From Saccharospirillum alexandrii_A (lineage in GTDB: Bacteria > Pseudomonadota > Gammaproteobacteria > Pseudomonadales > Natronospirillaceae): a stretch of 64,000 nt of DNA. The notes under the pieces were generated by a model. That model saw nothing but the letters and a program-made list of their open reading frames with translations, ran no database searches and had not been told where the DNA came from. The DNA is taken from positions 434,001-498,000 of the forward strand of contig NZ_JBHZRJ010000003.1 in the NCBI RefSeq assembly GCF_043641555.1. The letters run 5' to 3'. The position numbers and the translations under genes were made by a program. Positions 26,950 through 34,725 of the stretch are shown piece after piece (the first letter of the stretch is position 1; each line of letters starts with the position of its first letter).

Positions 26950-27348
26950 ATGCCGACTTACACCTATCGGGCAACAGATTCCGGGGAGATTTATGAACTC
27001 TTCCACAGCATTCATGACCCGGCACTGACCTCTCACCCGGAGACGGGAGAGTCATTGGAGCGCGTTATCATGGGTGCTCCGGCGCTGCACATGAAAGGGC
27101 TCAAAAAGCACGTACAGGTCAACTATAAAAGTGCCGCTGCCACCGCCTGTGGTTGTGCCTCTAACGTTGCACTAGCACAACAGATGTACAGCAACAGCCG
27201 GGAAACCCCGGTATATGGATCGGTCAGCAGTAGACGCACCGTGCACGGGGGGGTCAGTAGCGGGTCGGCTAAAGGACATAGCCACAGTCACGGTGGCAGC
27301 TGCGGTCACAGCCATGGTTCAGGCGGTAGCTGTGGTCACAAGCATTAA
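26950..27348 (+). CDS. FmdB-like protein without zinc knuckles, with His/Cys-rich tail
   Basis: The 132-aa protein starts like FmdB/zinc-ribbon proteins (MPTYTYR..., then LFHSIHDPALT), but the two CxxC pairs of the family are changed to ATDSG and HPETG. The C-terminal part contains CGC and then a tail rich in Gly, Ser, His and Cys, with GGSCGH twice and alternating HSHSH, a likely metal-binding segment. It ends the rightward operon, 23 bp after the M24-like gene, with GAGG before its ATG. Canonical FmdB accompanies formamidase/acetamidase genes. I infer a metal chaperone or accessory factor for the M24-like enzyme. Function is not established. Confidence 0.7.
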   Translation: MPTYTYRATDSGEIYELFHSIHDPALTSHPETGESLERVIMGAPALHMKGLKKHVQVNYKSAAATACGCASNVALAQQMYSNSRETPVYGSVSSRRTVHGGVSSGSAKGHSHSHGGSCGHSHGSGGSCGHKH

Positions 27349-27425
27349 CGATAAGCGCGTAATATTCCATTTGTGGGGGGACAGCCAACACGTTGATATC
27401 AAACCCGGTTCAAGGGACGTTGAGT

Positions 27426-27452
27426 CACCGAGATAGCGCCGCTATGTCGGTG
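27426..27452. repeat. Inverted repeat after the ABC operon
   Basis: CACCGAGATAGCG (27426-27438) and CGCTATGTCGGTG (27440-27452) pair with one mismatch around a single central base. It lies in the 196-bp gap between the FmdB-like gene and the chemoreceptor gene. No T-run follows, so it is as likely an operator as a terminator. Nothing else is seen in this gap apart from the AGGAGG ribosome site at 27534-27539. Confidence 0.45.
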
Positions 27453-27544
27453 GCAACGGCCTGAAACCGGGGCTTGCTGATAGAGTAAACAGTGACAGAA
27501 AATACCCATAGACCACTGGCCAAAATAACAAATAGGAGGCCGTG

Positions 27545-29626
27545 ATGGTTGTCAGTTCCCTTGGAATGACCCGGATCACAGTGTTGAAAAAGTACCTCAG
27601 TTTACCGCGGTTGACGCTGGTCACCCGTCTGAGTGTCGGCTTTGGATTAGTCGGCATTGGTGTGCTGTGTATGCTCGGTGTGAGTCTGTTCAGTTCGCAA
27701 CAGTCCAGTCAGGGTTTAAACGCCCTTGTTACAGAGGCTTTGCCGGTAAAGGAAGCACTGGCGGATGCCAGGCTGACATTGAAAGACATCAGTACCGGTG
27801 CCGCCGAGCACTATAACGCCCGGCAACCGGATGTTATGGCAACCATTCGTGCCAGAGTCGAGTCCGGCATCCAGTCGTTCAATGAGATGGCAGGTAGTCT
27901 GGCGACCGACTTTCCCATACTGAGCCAGTCACCTGAACTTGAAGCGAGGTTAACTCAGTCAGTGGAACAGGCACGAGAGCAGTTCGAGCTGGTAGCACTG
28001 AACATGAACACTCACGAGCGCTCCATTGAGGCCGAAATCCGCATTGCTGAGGTGAGAAGGGAAATTGACCAGTTGCGGGCTGAAGCCGGTCCGGCATTTG
28101 ACACCAACCTTGCTCGAATGGAAGAGCCCGAAGCAGTAACCCTTGCTTTTCGGCTACAGAGACTGTTCGATACCGTCAGCTTGCTGGCCATCACTGCCTC
28201 TCTGGCTGACAGTCTGGATGTTATCCAGTCAGTTCAGGCCGACCTCAGAGACAGCCTGGATTCGTTTGCCACTCTGACGTTTGATATCTTCGATCAGGTC
28301 GATGCAGACCCTGCCTTTGCTGACTACAACGACGCTATCGACCCCTTGTTAGACCAGATTAACCGCTTGGCGACTGCCAACGATGGACTGATCGCCCGGC
28401 AAACCAACCTCTTCGTGGATATACGCACGGAATTACCCGGGAAGATTGAGGCCGTTCAAGCCAGTCTTGCCAGTACAGGCGGTAACCTACAAGCACTGTC
28501 ACAGCAAGTCGATAGCGCAGTAACAAGAATCAGTGAAGTGGCGCTGGATCAGGTAACGGTTGGGCGATACATCGTCATCCTGGCTACGATCGCCATACTG
28601 CTTTTGTGTTTGGCGGTCTCCTGGGTGGTGGTGCGCAGTGTGCGCCGTCCCATTCACAGGCTGAGCGAGTATATGAAGCAGGTGGGTAACGGTGATTTCA
28701 GCGCCAGGGTGGGCAATTACCCTAATGATGAAATTGGCGAGGTTTTTCACTCGACCGAGCAACTGGTCGACAAGATAAGAGAGATGATCGCCAGGATCGC
28801 TGATCTCAACCGCGATATTAATGCAATTTCCACAGATACTGCTGAATCAACGAAGTCTGTGCGGTCCCGCCTGAACCTTCAGAGTGAAGATCTTAATTCG
28901 GTGGCGGCGGCGGTCACTGAAATGGCGGCCAGTGTTCGTGATGTGGCACATAACACCCGGCAGGCTGCAGATGAAATGGTGCACAGCGAGGAGCGGGCTC
29001 ATGATATAGAAACGGCGGTCAGTGCCGCCGTTAATTCCAATCAAAAACTGACCGTTTCCATGCAGGAAGCGACCGGTGTTATAGAGACGCTTGATAGCGA
29101 AGTAGCCGGTATTGACCAGATTCTCGACGTAATCAGAAATATCACAGAGCAAACCAATCTTCTGGCTCTCAACGCTGCTATTGAAGCAGCACGTGCAGGC
29201 GAGCAGGGAAGAGGGTTTGCCGTCGTGGCCGATGAAGTTCGTACACTGGCCAGTCGCACGCAAACCTACACCCAGGAAATTGCGGAAAAGATAGACAGTG
29301 TGATGGCAGGGTCCCGGGAAGCGGTAGCGTCTATCTCTACCAGCGTAAAAGATGCGAATGACATTTCCGGTCGCGTCGGCGATGTGCAAGGAGCATTCAA
29401 CGAATACCTCACTTACATCGCTCGTGTAAGCGAACTTAATGGGCAGGTTTCTGTCGCCACGGACGAACAGCAGGCGGTCTCGGAAGACATCACCAAACGC
29501 ACCAATACCATTAGTGACACTGGTGCCGTCGTGGCAGCAGACTTTGAGTCGACTGTTCAGAGAGCCGCCGAACTTAATGAAATCGCCGATCATCTTGACC
29601 AGGCGATTAAACGATTCCAGTTGTAG
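27545..29626 (+). CDS. Methyl-accepting chemotaxis protein
   Basis: This 693-aa transmembrane chemoreceptor has a first membrane segment at about residues 32-55. A long, mostly helical periplasmic sensor runs to about 338, a second membrane segment covers about 341-362, and a HAMP domain runs to about 415. The cytoplasmic signalling domain has its conserved tip (ITEQTNLLALNAAIEAARAG) near residues 531-550. AGGAGG at 27534-27539 fits the ATG at 27545 better than the GTG three bases earlier. No CheR-docking pentapeptide is seen at the C-terminus. The gene for a small secreted binding protein follows by 13 bp and may provide or mimic its ligand-binding partner. Confidence 0.93.
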   Translation: MVVSSLGMTRITVLKKYLSLPRLTLVTRLSVGFGLVGIGVLCMLGVSLFSSQQSSQGLNALVTEALPVKEALADARLTLKDISTGAAEHYNARQPDVMATIRARVESGIQSFNEMAGSLATDFPILSQSPELEARLTQSVEQAREQFELVALNMNTHERSIEAEIRIAEVRREIDQLRAEAGPAFDTNLARMEEPEAVTLAFRLQRLFDTVSLLAITASLADSLDVIQSVQADLRDSLDSFATLTFDIFDQVDADPAFADYNDAIDPLLDQINRLATANDGLIARQTNLFVDIRTELPGKIEAVQASLASTGGNLQALSQQVDSAVTRISEVALDQVTVGRYIVILATIAILLLCLAVSWVVVRSVRRPIHRLSEYMKQVGNGDFSARVGNYPNDEIGEVFHSTEQLVDKIREMIARIADLNRDINAISTDTAESTKSVRSRLNLQSEDLNSVAAAVTEMAASVRDVAHNTRQAADEMVHSEERAHDIETAVSAAVNSNQKLTVSMQEATGVIETLDSEVAGIDQILDVIRNITEQTNLLALNAAIEAARAGEQGRGFAVVADEVRTLASRTQTYTQEIAEKIDSVMAGSREAVASISTSVKDANDISGRVGDVQGAFNEYLTYIARVSELNGQVSVATDEQQAVSEDITKRTNTISDTGAVVAADFESTVQRAAELNEIADHLDQAIKRFQL

Positions 29627-29639
29627 TCTTGGGGTAGGT

Positions 29640-30344
29640 ATGACTTTTTGTACAGAATTGAAGTATTTCACGTGGTTTGCCGTTCTGATGGCCTTGTGCA
29701 GTTCATTGTCCGCTGCCGAACTCAGGGTTATGAAAGAGGATTATGGCCAGTTTCACTATAATACCGATTTGCAGAGTCAGGCCGGTGCCATTGATCTGGA
29801 GGACGAGACAACACAGCGAGTACGGCAGATACTGAATCAGGTGGATGTTGACTACAGTATCCAGATGCGCACCTGGCCGATCTCCTACCGGCGTGCTTCC
29901 GAAAGACCAGGGTATGGCATTTTTCCATTGGAACGGCATGACGACCTGGAAAGCACCTTTGAGTTCATAGGGCCTTTAGCGGAGTACCAGTGGGTTGTTT
30001 ACACCCGAGCAAGCAGTGACCGTGAGATCAGCAGTCTGGATGACTTGCAGGGTATGAGAGTGGGTGGGTATCAGAACTCCCCCATTACCGAGTACCTGAC
30101 GGAACGGGGGGTAAATGTGGATGAACTGCCCTACGATGCATTGAACCTCAAAAAGCTGACCCTGGGCTATATTGATGCCTGGGTGACCTATAACGTCAAC
30201 GCAGAGAGCATCGCCCGCCAGGCGGGCTACCCCATGCCCAGATCGGCATGGGTAGTAAAGACAGTGGATGTTTATCTGGGCATCAATAAAGAAAGTGAGA
30301 CCGAGTTGCTAATGTCGTTGGGCGAGGCATCTCAGGGGTTTTGA
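29640..30344 (+). CDS. Secreted SBP_bac_3-like protein
   Basis: The 234-aa protein has a signal peptide of about 26 residues (hydrophobic WFAVLMALCSSLSAAE) and the fold pattern of small amino-acid-type periplasmic binding proteins: TWPISYRRASERPGYGIFPL, SLDDLQGMRVGGYQNSPITE and LKKLTLGYIDAWVTYN. No ABC permease or ATPase is next to it. It follows the chemoreceptor by 13 bp, so a role in chemosensing or stand-alone ligand binding is possible. The start at 29640 is chosen because the signal peptide begins there, although the frame is open farther upstream inside the chemoreceptor gene. Confidence 0.75.
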   Translation: MTFCTELKYFTWFAVLMALCSSLSAAELRVMKEDYGQFHYNTDLQSQAGAIDLEDETTQRVRQILNQVDVDYSIQMRTWPISYRRASERPGYGIFPLERHDDLESTFEFIGPLAEYQWVVYTRASSDREISSLDDLQGMRVGGYQNSPITEYLTERGVNVDELPYDALNLKKLTLGYIDAWVTYNVNAESIARQAGYPMPRSAWVVKTVDVYLGINKESETELLMSLGEASQGF

Positions 30345-30514
30345 CCTGTGGAGAACCACTTGGGAAGAAGTGATTGCTCATTTTAAAACAGCAGTGAGGC
30401 TTCCATCCTAAGCGGGCGTAAGTGGCGGGGTCAGTCACGGCACGTTTGCGCCCGAAGAGGGCATCACAGGGAAGAGATGGATCACTACGAGATGTAAACT
30501 CGGTTCCCATAAAC

Positions 30515-30539
30515 AGAAAAAGCAGCCCTTGGGCTGCTT
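30515..30539 (-). terminator. Rho-independent terminator of the tRNA cluster
   Basis: On the minus strand AAGCAGCCC-AAG-GGCTGCTT forms a short perfect hairpin followed by TTTCTGTTT. It begins 11 bp beyond the 3-prime end of tRNA-Gly and would end the leftward tRNA transcript. The 170 bp between the upstream gene (ending 30344) and this hairpin shows no other feature. Confidence 0.75.
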
Positions 30540-30549
30540 CATCTAAATT

Positions 30550-30624
30550 TGGAGCGGGAAACGAGATTCGAACTCGCGACCCCAACCTTGGCAAGGTTGT
30601 GCTCTACCACTGAGCTATTCCCGC
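30550..30624 (-). tRNA. tRNA-Gly (GCC)
   Basis: The 75-nt sequence folds as a standard cloverleaf on the minus strand. The acceptor is GCGGGAA/TTCCCGC, the D arm AGCTCAGTGGTAGAGC, the anticodon loop TTGCCAA with anticodon GCC, and the T arm GCGAGTTCGAATCTCGT. CCA is encoded at the 3-prime end (30550-30552). Confidence 0.97.
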
Positions 30625-30684
30625 AATTTGGTCTTACTTACTGAGCCTTCTTCGAAGGCTTAACTCGCGAGGCTTCCCGCCCAG

Positions 30685-30729
30685 CCCCAACCTCGTCAAG
30701 GTTGTGCTCTACCACTGAGCTATTCCCGC
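30685..30729 (-). pseudogene. Broken tRNA-Gly-like remnant with GAC in the anticodon position
   Basis: The first ~45 nt match the 5-prime half of the adjacent tRNA-Gly almost exactly, including the acceptor strand, D arm and anticodon stem. The anticodon loop reads TTGACGA instead of TTGCCAA, and the T arm and 3-prime acceptor strand are not recoverable. A 14-nt block (CTGGGCGGGAAGCC) interrupts the sequence before TCGCGAGTT, and a hairpin (30644-30660) follows. This looks like a tandem duplicate that decayed. Confidence 0.75.
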
Positions 30730-30743
30730 GTTTTTTGTCTCAA

Positions 30744-30757
30744 GAGCACCAGTGCTC
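30744..30757. repeat. Short perfect inverted repeat between tRNA genes
   Basis: GAGCAC-CA-GTGCTC lies between tRNA-Glu and the tRNA-Gly remnant. It could be a processing hairpin in the tRNA precursor. Confidence 0.4.
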
Positions 30758-30774
30758 TCAAAACAGAAAATAAA

Positions 30775-30850
30775 TGGTATCCCGTAGGGGACTCGAACCC
30801 CTGTTACCGCCGTGAAAGGGCGGTGTCCTAGGCCACTAGACGAACGGGAC
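30775..30850 (-). tRNA. tRNA-Glu (TTC)
   Basis: The 76-nt cloverleaf on the minus strand has acceptor GTCCCGT, anticodon stem CCGCC/GGCGG with loop CTTTCAC (anticodon TTC), T arm CAGGGGTTCGAGTCCCCTA and encoded CCA at 30775-30777. It is the first tRNA of the leftward cluster. Confidence 0.97.
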
Positions 30851-30922
30851 ACACAAACTTTCGATAGGACGGTGCTGGTTTGAAGCAGCCTCATCTGGCC
30901 GTTTCCGTCGAAAGCGGGGCGC

Positions 30923-30950
30923 ATATTACCATTGGAATTTACCAATGCAA
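30923..30950 (-). promoter_or_regulatory. Candidate tRNA operon promoter
   Basis: On the minus strand TTGCAT (30945-30950) and TAATAT (30923-30928) are 16 bp apart. They are followed by a GC-rich stretch GCGCCCCGC, the usual discriminator of stable-RNA promoters under stringent control. The spacer itself is nearly palindromic (CATTGG...CCAATG). The start would be about 70 bp before tRNA-Glu. The rest of 30851-31149 holds only the ribosome site of the next gene. Confidence 0.6.
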
Positions 30951-31149
30951 CAGTTTTCCTGAAAAAATTATCAAAATCAGTGTGTTAGCGCTGTATTGAG
31001 GCTTGCCAGCATGGTCTGGGCATACCGCCAGTCACTGGTCTCTGCTATCGTTCTTCCCAATGAATCCGGTATAGGGAAGGCGTCATGAAGGCCGCTAATA
31101 GGATGGCTTCGTCGAGTTTGAGGATCCCGCGAATGCAGGAGGCAGTCTG

Positions 31150-31560
31150 ATGCACCGGGCTGTACTGCGCTGGCTATTGTTTATTGTTGGCTGGGGTTGT
31201 GTGTTGATGGGCGCTATCGGGGTGGTTCTGCCGGTGTTGCCGACGACGCCGTTTCTGCTGCTGGCGGCGGCCTGTTTCGACCGGTCTTCGCCCCGCTTCC
31301 ACCGCTGGCTGTTATCCACTAAGCTGTTTGGACCTCTGATCGAAAACTGGCAGCGGGAGCGCTACATTGAGAAACGCTCCAAGCGGGTTGCGCTGGTGGT
31401 AGTGGCGGTGACGTTCAGCAGTTCGATCCTGATTGTTGAACCGGTGGCGTTGAAATGGATGCTGGTCGGTTTTTGGGCGACCTGTACCTTCTTCATTGGC
31501 CGGTTGTCGACAATCCCGCTGTCACAAAGACGGTTTCAAGAGGGGGTTAATGCAGGCTGA
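31150..31560 (+). CDS. ybaN: YbaN/DUF454 inner-membrane protein
   Basis: The 136-aa protein matches the DUF454 family. It has an N-terminal hydrophobic hairpin (LLFIVGWGCVLMGAIGVVLPVLPTTPFLLLAA, with the hallmark LPxLPTTPF), a conserved soluble loop (FGPLIENWQRERYI) and two further hydrophobic segments. An AGGAGG-like site precedes the ATG. Function of the family is unknown. It stands alone between the tRNA cluster and the yej operon. Confidence 0.85.
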   Translation: MHRAVLRWLLFIVGWGCVLMGAIGVVLPVLPTTPFLLLAAACFDRSSPRFHRWLLSTKLFGPLIENWQRERYIEKRSKRVALVVVAVTFSSSILIVEPVALKWMLVGFWATCTFFIGRLSTIPLSQRRFQEGVNAG

Positions 31561-31785
31561 AAACTAGCCTGAACACCATTAGAAAGGATGCAATGGGAGA
31601 GCCAGAGGCTCTCAGCGATGCAAGAATGCCCGGACAAGGTGACTACATCTGGCCGGTATGGCATGAACAGGGATCTTGAAGTATGCAAACGAAACCGGAC
31701 TCGTGCCGGTGGCGTATTGATAGTACCGGCCGAGGCCGGTTCGCATAAGATTTGCCCGGTGGTATAGAACCTGGAGAGTATCGTG

Positions 31786-33597
31786 ATGAGAGTCTTGTTG
31801 AGTCTGGTGGTGGGCTTGGGCGTGTCGTTTGCGGCCCTGGCCGAAGACGTTATTGTTTCCCATGCCATCGCCGAACGCGGTGAGCCGCAGTACCCGGACG
31901 ACTACCCTCACTGGGATTATGTAAACCCGGATGCCCCTCGCCAGGGCTATGTTACCTACGGGGTGCGTGGCACCTTTGATAACTTCAATCGGTTTGCCCA
32001 GCGTGGTACCACACCTTCCGGTATTCGGGATTACCTGTTTGATACTTTGATGGTCGCTAATGGCGACGAAGTAGGGGTTTACTACGGGTTGATTGCCGAG
32101 CAGGTTGAATACGATGCCGCCCATCGTTGGATTACCTTCCATTTGAACCCGGATGCTACTTTTCAGGATGGCGAGCCCATCGAAGCTTCTGATGTGGTCT
32201 TTACGTTTAATCTGTTTATGGAAGACGGCGTTCCCCAATTCAAAACCTACTATGAGGGCGTAACCGTTGAGGCACTGAACGAACGACAGGTACGGTTTAA
32301 CCTGGAAACGCCCAGCAAAAGCCTACTGGTTAGCCTGGCAACCCTCACCGTTTTTCCGGAACACACCTTTGCGGATCTGGATTTCACTGAACCCTTTGAG
32401 CAAGTGCCGCTCGGCAGTGGCCCCTACACCATATCGGACTACCGTATGGGACAATATGTCGTCTATGAGCGCCTCGATGACTATTGGGCCAAGGATCACC
32501 CAGCGCGCGTTGGTCAGCTGAATTTTGATTTTGAGCGATACGATTATTACCTCGACGACACCGTTCTGCTCGAAGCCTTCAAGAAAGGGGAATACGATTT
32601 CCGCCAGGAAAATGTTGCCAAAGACTGGGCTACGGCCTACACCGGGGATAATTTCGACGCTGGCTATATCGTTAAAGAAGAGATTCCGCACGAGCTGCCG
32701 CAGTCAATGCAGTCTTTTGTGTTCAACATCGAAAACCCCCAGTTTCAGGACCGCCGGGTACGGATGGCCATTAACATGCTGTTCGATTTCGAGTGGACCA
32801 ACGAAAACCTTTTTTATGACGCCTACAACCGCACCAGCAGCTACTTCCAGAACACCGACTACATGGCCGACAGCCTGCCAGAAGGCCGTGAGCTGGACAT
32901 TCTCGACGAATACCGTGACCAGTTGCCGCCAGAAGTCTTCACTGAGGTGTTCGAGAACTTCAGCACTGATGGCAGCGGCAATGTGCGGCCTCAATTGCGC
33001 CAGGCATTAACCTTGTTGCGCGAGGCGGGCTATGAAACCCGGGATGGCCGGCTGATCTACACCGAGACCGGCGAACCGCTGGAATTCGAAATGCTGCTGT
33101 ACTCACCTTCCTTCGAGCGCATAGCCATCCCGTTCCGGGAGAACCTGTCACGGGCCGGCATCACCATGAACATTCGCACCGTTGATGTCACCCAGTACAC
33201 CAATCGGATGCGTGAGCGGGACTACGACATGCTGGTCGGCAATCTGGGCGGCGGTGCCTACCCGGATGCCGATCTGATGATTCAGTTCCACAGTGATTTT
33301 CTGGATTCCACCTACAACTCAATTGGCGTACAGGATCCGGTAATCGATGCGCTGGTAGAGGGTATTCGCGATAACCAGCAGAACGATTCCGAACTGCTCG
33401 CCTATGGCCGCGCGCTGGACCGGGTGTTGTTGTGGCGCTATTACGTGATTCCACATTGGCACATTGGGGCTTACCGGGTGGCCTACTGGAACAAGTTTGC
33501 CCGGCCTGAATCTCGGCCCCGCTATTCACTGGGAAGTTCGACCTGGTGGCTGGATGCTGACGCCGAAGCTGCCTTGCCAGACCGCAATGCTCGCTGA
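31786..33597 (+). CDS. yejA: Peptide ABC importer binding protein YejA
   Basis: This 603-aa periplasmic binding protein belongs to the SBP_bac_5 family. The signal peptide is MRVLLSLVVGLGVSFAALA, cleaved before ED. The mature start (SHAIAERGEPQYPDDYPHWDYVN) and GTFDNFNRFAQRG are typical of YejA. In enterobacteria YejABEF imports peptides and the antibiotic microcin C. The ATG at 31786 is preferred over the GTG three bases earlier because of GGAG spacing. In the 222-bp leader a small hairpin ACCGGCC/GGCCGGT is seen near 31725. The permease gene follows after 9 bp. Confidence 0.93.
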   Translation: MRVLLSLVVGLGVSFAALAEDVIVSHAIAERGEPQYPDDYPHWDYVNPDAPRQGYVTYGVRGTFDNFNRFAQRGTTPSGIRDYLFDTLMVANGDEVGVYYGLIAEQVEYDAAHRWITFHLNPDATFQDGEPIEASDVVFTFNLFMEDGVPQFKTYYEGVTVEALNERQVRFNLETPSKSLLVSLATLTVFPEHTFADLDFTEPFEQVPLGSGPYTISDYRMGQYVVYERLDDYWAKDHPARVGQLNFDFERYDYYLDDTVLLEAFKKGEYDFRQENVAKDWATAYTGDNFDAGYIVKEEIPHELPQSMQSFVFNIENPQFQDRRVRMAINMLFDFEWTNENLFYDAYNRTSSYFQNTDYMADSLPEGRELDILDEYRDQLPPEVFTEVFENFSTDGSGNVRPQLRQALTLLREAGYETRDGRLIYTETGEPLEFEMLLYSPSFERIAIPFRENLSRAGITMNIRTVDVTQYTNRMRERDYDMLVGNLGGGAYPDADLMIQFHSDFLDSTYNSIGVQDPVIDALVEGIRDNQQNDSELLAYGRALDRVLLWRYYVIPHWHIGAYRVAYWNKFARPESRPRYSLGSSTWWLDADAEAALPDRNAR

Positions 33598-33606
33598 GGG
33601 TGGGGC

Positions 33607-34725
33607 ATGACAGCCTATCTGATACGGCGCTTGCTACTGGTCATCCCCACGCTGTGGGCTATTGTTACCATCAATTTTGTGATCATCCAGGTCGCCCCCG
33701 GCGGCCCGGTGGACCAAATGATCGCCAACATGGAGGGCAATACCGCCTCCATGCTGGACCGGATGACGGGTAACAATCAGACCGATATTTTGCAGTCGCC
33801 ATCATCTTCCGAGCGTGATTCCGGCAGCGATAACCGCTCGGGGGATTCCAGCTATCGCGGTGCACGCGGCTTAACCGAGGAAGACATCGCCGCCATTGAA
33901 GCCCGGTTCGGGTTCGATAAACCCCTGCACGAACGTTACTTCACCATGTTGTGGGAATACCTGAGATTCGACTTCGGAGACAGCCTGTTTCGGGGTGGTT
34001 CGGTAGTGGACCTGATTGTCGAACGGCTGCCCGTGTCCATTTCCCTGGGGTTATGGACGACACTGATTGTCTATCTGGTGTCGATACCGCTGGGCATCCG
34101 CAAGGCGATTAAACACAGCACCCAGTTTGATGTCTGGACCTCGGGTGTTATTTTTGCCGCCAACGCCATACCCTCGTTTCTATTCGCCATCTTGCTGATT
34201 ATTCTGTTTTCCGGCGGTAGTTATTTTGACTGGTTTCCACTGCGGGGGCTGGTCTCCACCAATTGGGATGAACTGAGCCTCGGCGGCAAGATTCTGGATT
34301 ATTTCTGGCACATGGCCCTGCCAGTGCTGGCGATGGTCATCGGCGGCTTCGCCAGCCTGACCATGCTGACCAAGAATTCCTTTCTGGATGAAATACACAA
34401 ACAATATGTGATGACGGCTCGTGCCAAGGGCTGTACCGAGCGGCGAATTCTTTACGGCCATGTATTCCGCAATGGCATGCTGATTATTATTGCCGGTTTC
34501 CCGGCGGCCTTTCTGGGTATTCTGTTTAGCAGCTCGTTGCTGATCGAAACGATATTCTCGCTCGACGGGTTGGGCTTGCTGGGCTTTGAATCCACGCTGC
34601 AACGGGATTATCCGGTCATGTTTTCAACGCTCTATGTGTTTACGTTAATGGGGTTAATCATGGGCATTATCAGCGATCTGATGTACACCCTGATCGATCC
34701 GCGCATTGATTTCGAGGCGCGTTGA
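33607..34725 (+). CDS. yejB: Peptide ABC importer permease YejB
   Basis: The 372-aa inner-membrane permease opens with YLIRRLLLVIPTLWAIVTINF and carries the BPD_transp_1 EAA-like loop YVMTARAKGCTERRILYGHV near residue 270. A hydrophilic Ser/Asp-rich stretch at about residues 55-85, rich in SSSERDSGSDNRSGDSS, interrupts the usual periplasmic segment. Such an insertion is known in YejB proteins but is variable. The stop overlaps the next start by one base (TGATG). Confidence 0.93.
   Translation: MTAYLIRRLLLVIPTLWAIVTINFVIIQVAPGGPVDQMIANMEGNTASMLDRMTGNNQTDILQSPSSSERDSGSDNRSGDSSYRGARGLTEEDIAAIEARFGFDKPLHERYFTMLWEYLRFDFGDSLFRGGSVVDLIVERLPVSISLGLWTTLIVYLVSIPLGIRKAIKHSTQFDVWTSGVIFAANAIPSFLFAILLIILFSGGSYFDWFPLRGLVSTNWDELSLGGKILDYFWHMALPVLAMVIGGFASLTMLTKNSFLDEIHKQYVMTARAKGCTERRILYGHVFRNGMLIIIAGFPAAFLGILFSSSLLIETIFSLDGLGLLGFESTLQRDYPVMFSTLYVFTLMGLIMGIISDLMYTLIDPRIDFEAR

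Noticed and set aside
28847..29671. 274-codon antisense frame inside the chemoreceptor gene
   Set aside because: It mirrors the highly conserved signalling domain on the other strand and has no recognisable family.
30283..30594. Reading frame overlapping tRNA-Gly and its terminator
   Set aside because: It crosses a certain tRNA gene and its terminator; the product resembles nothing.
30685..30729. Functional tRNA-Val(GAC)
   Set aside because: Only the 5-prime half and anticodon stem are present; no T arm or matching acceptor strand can be found.
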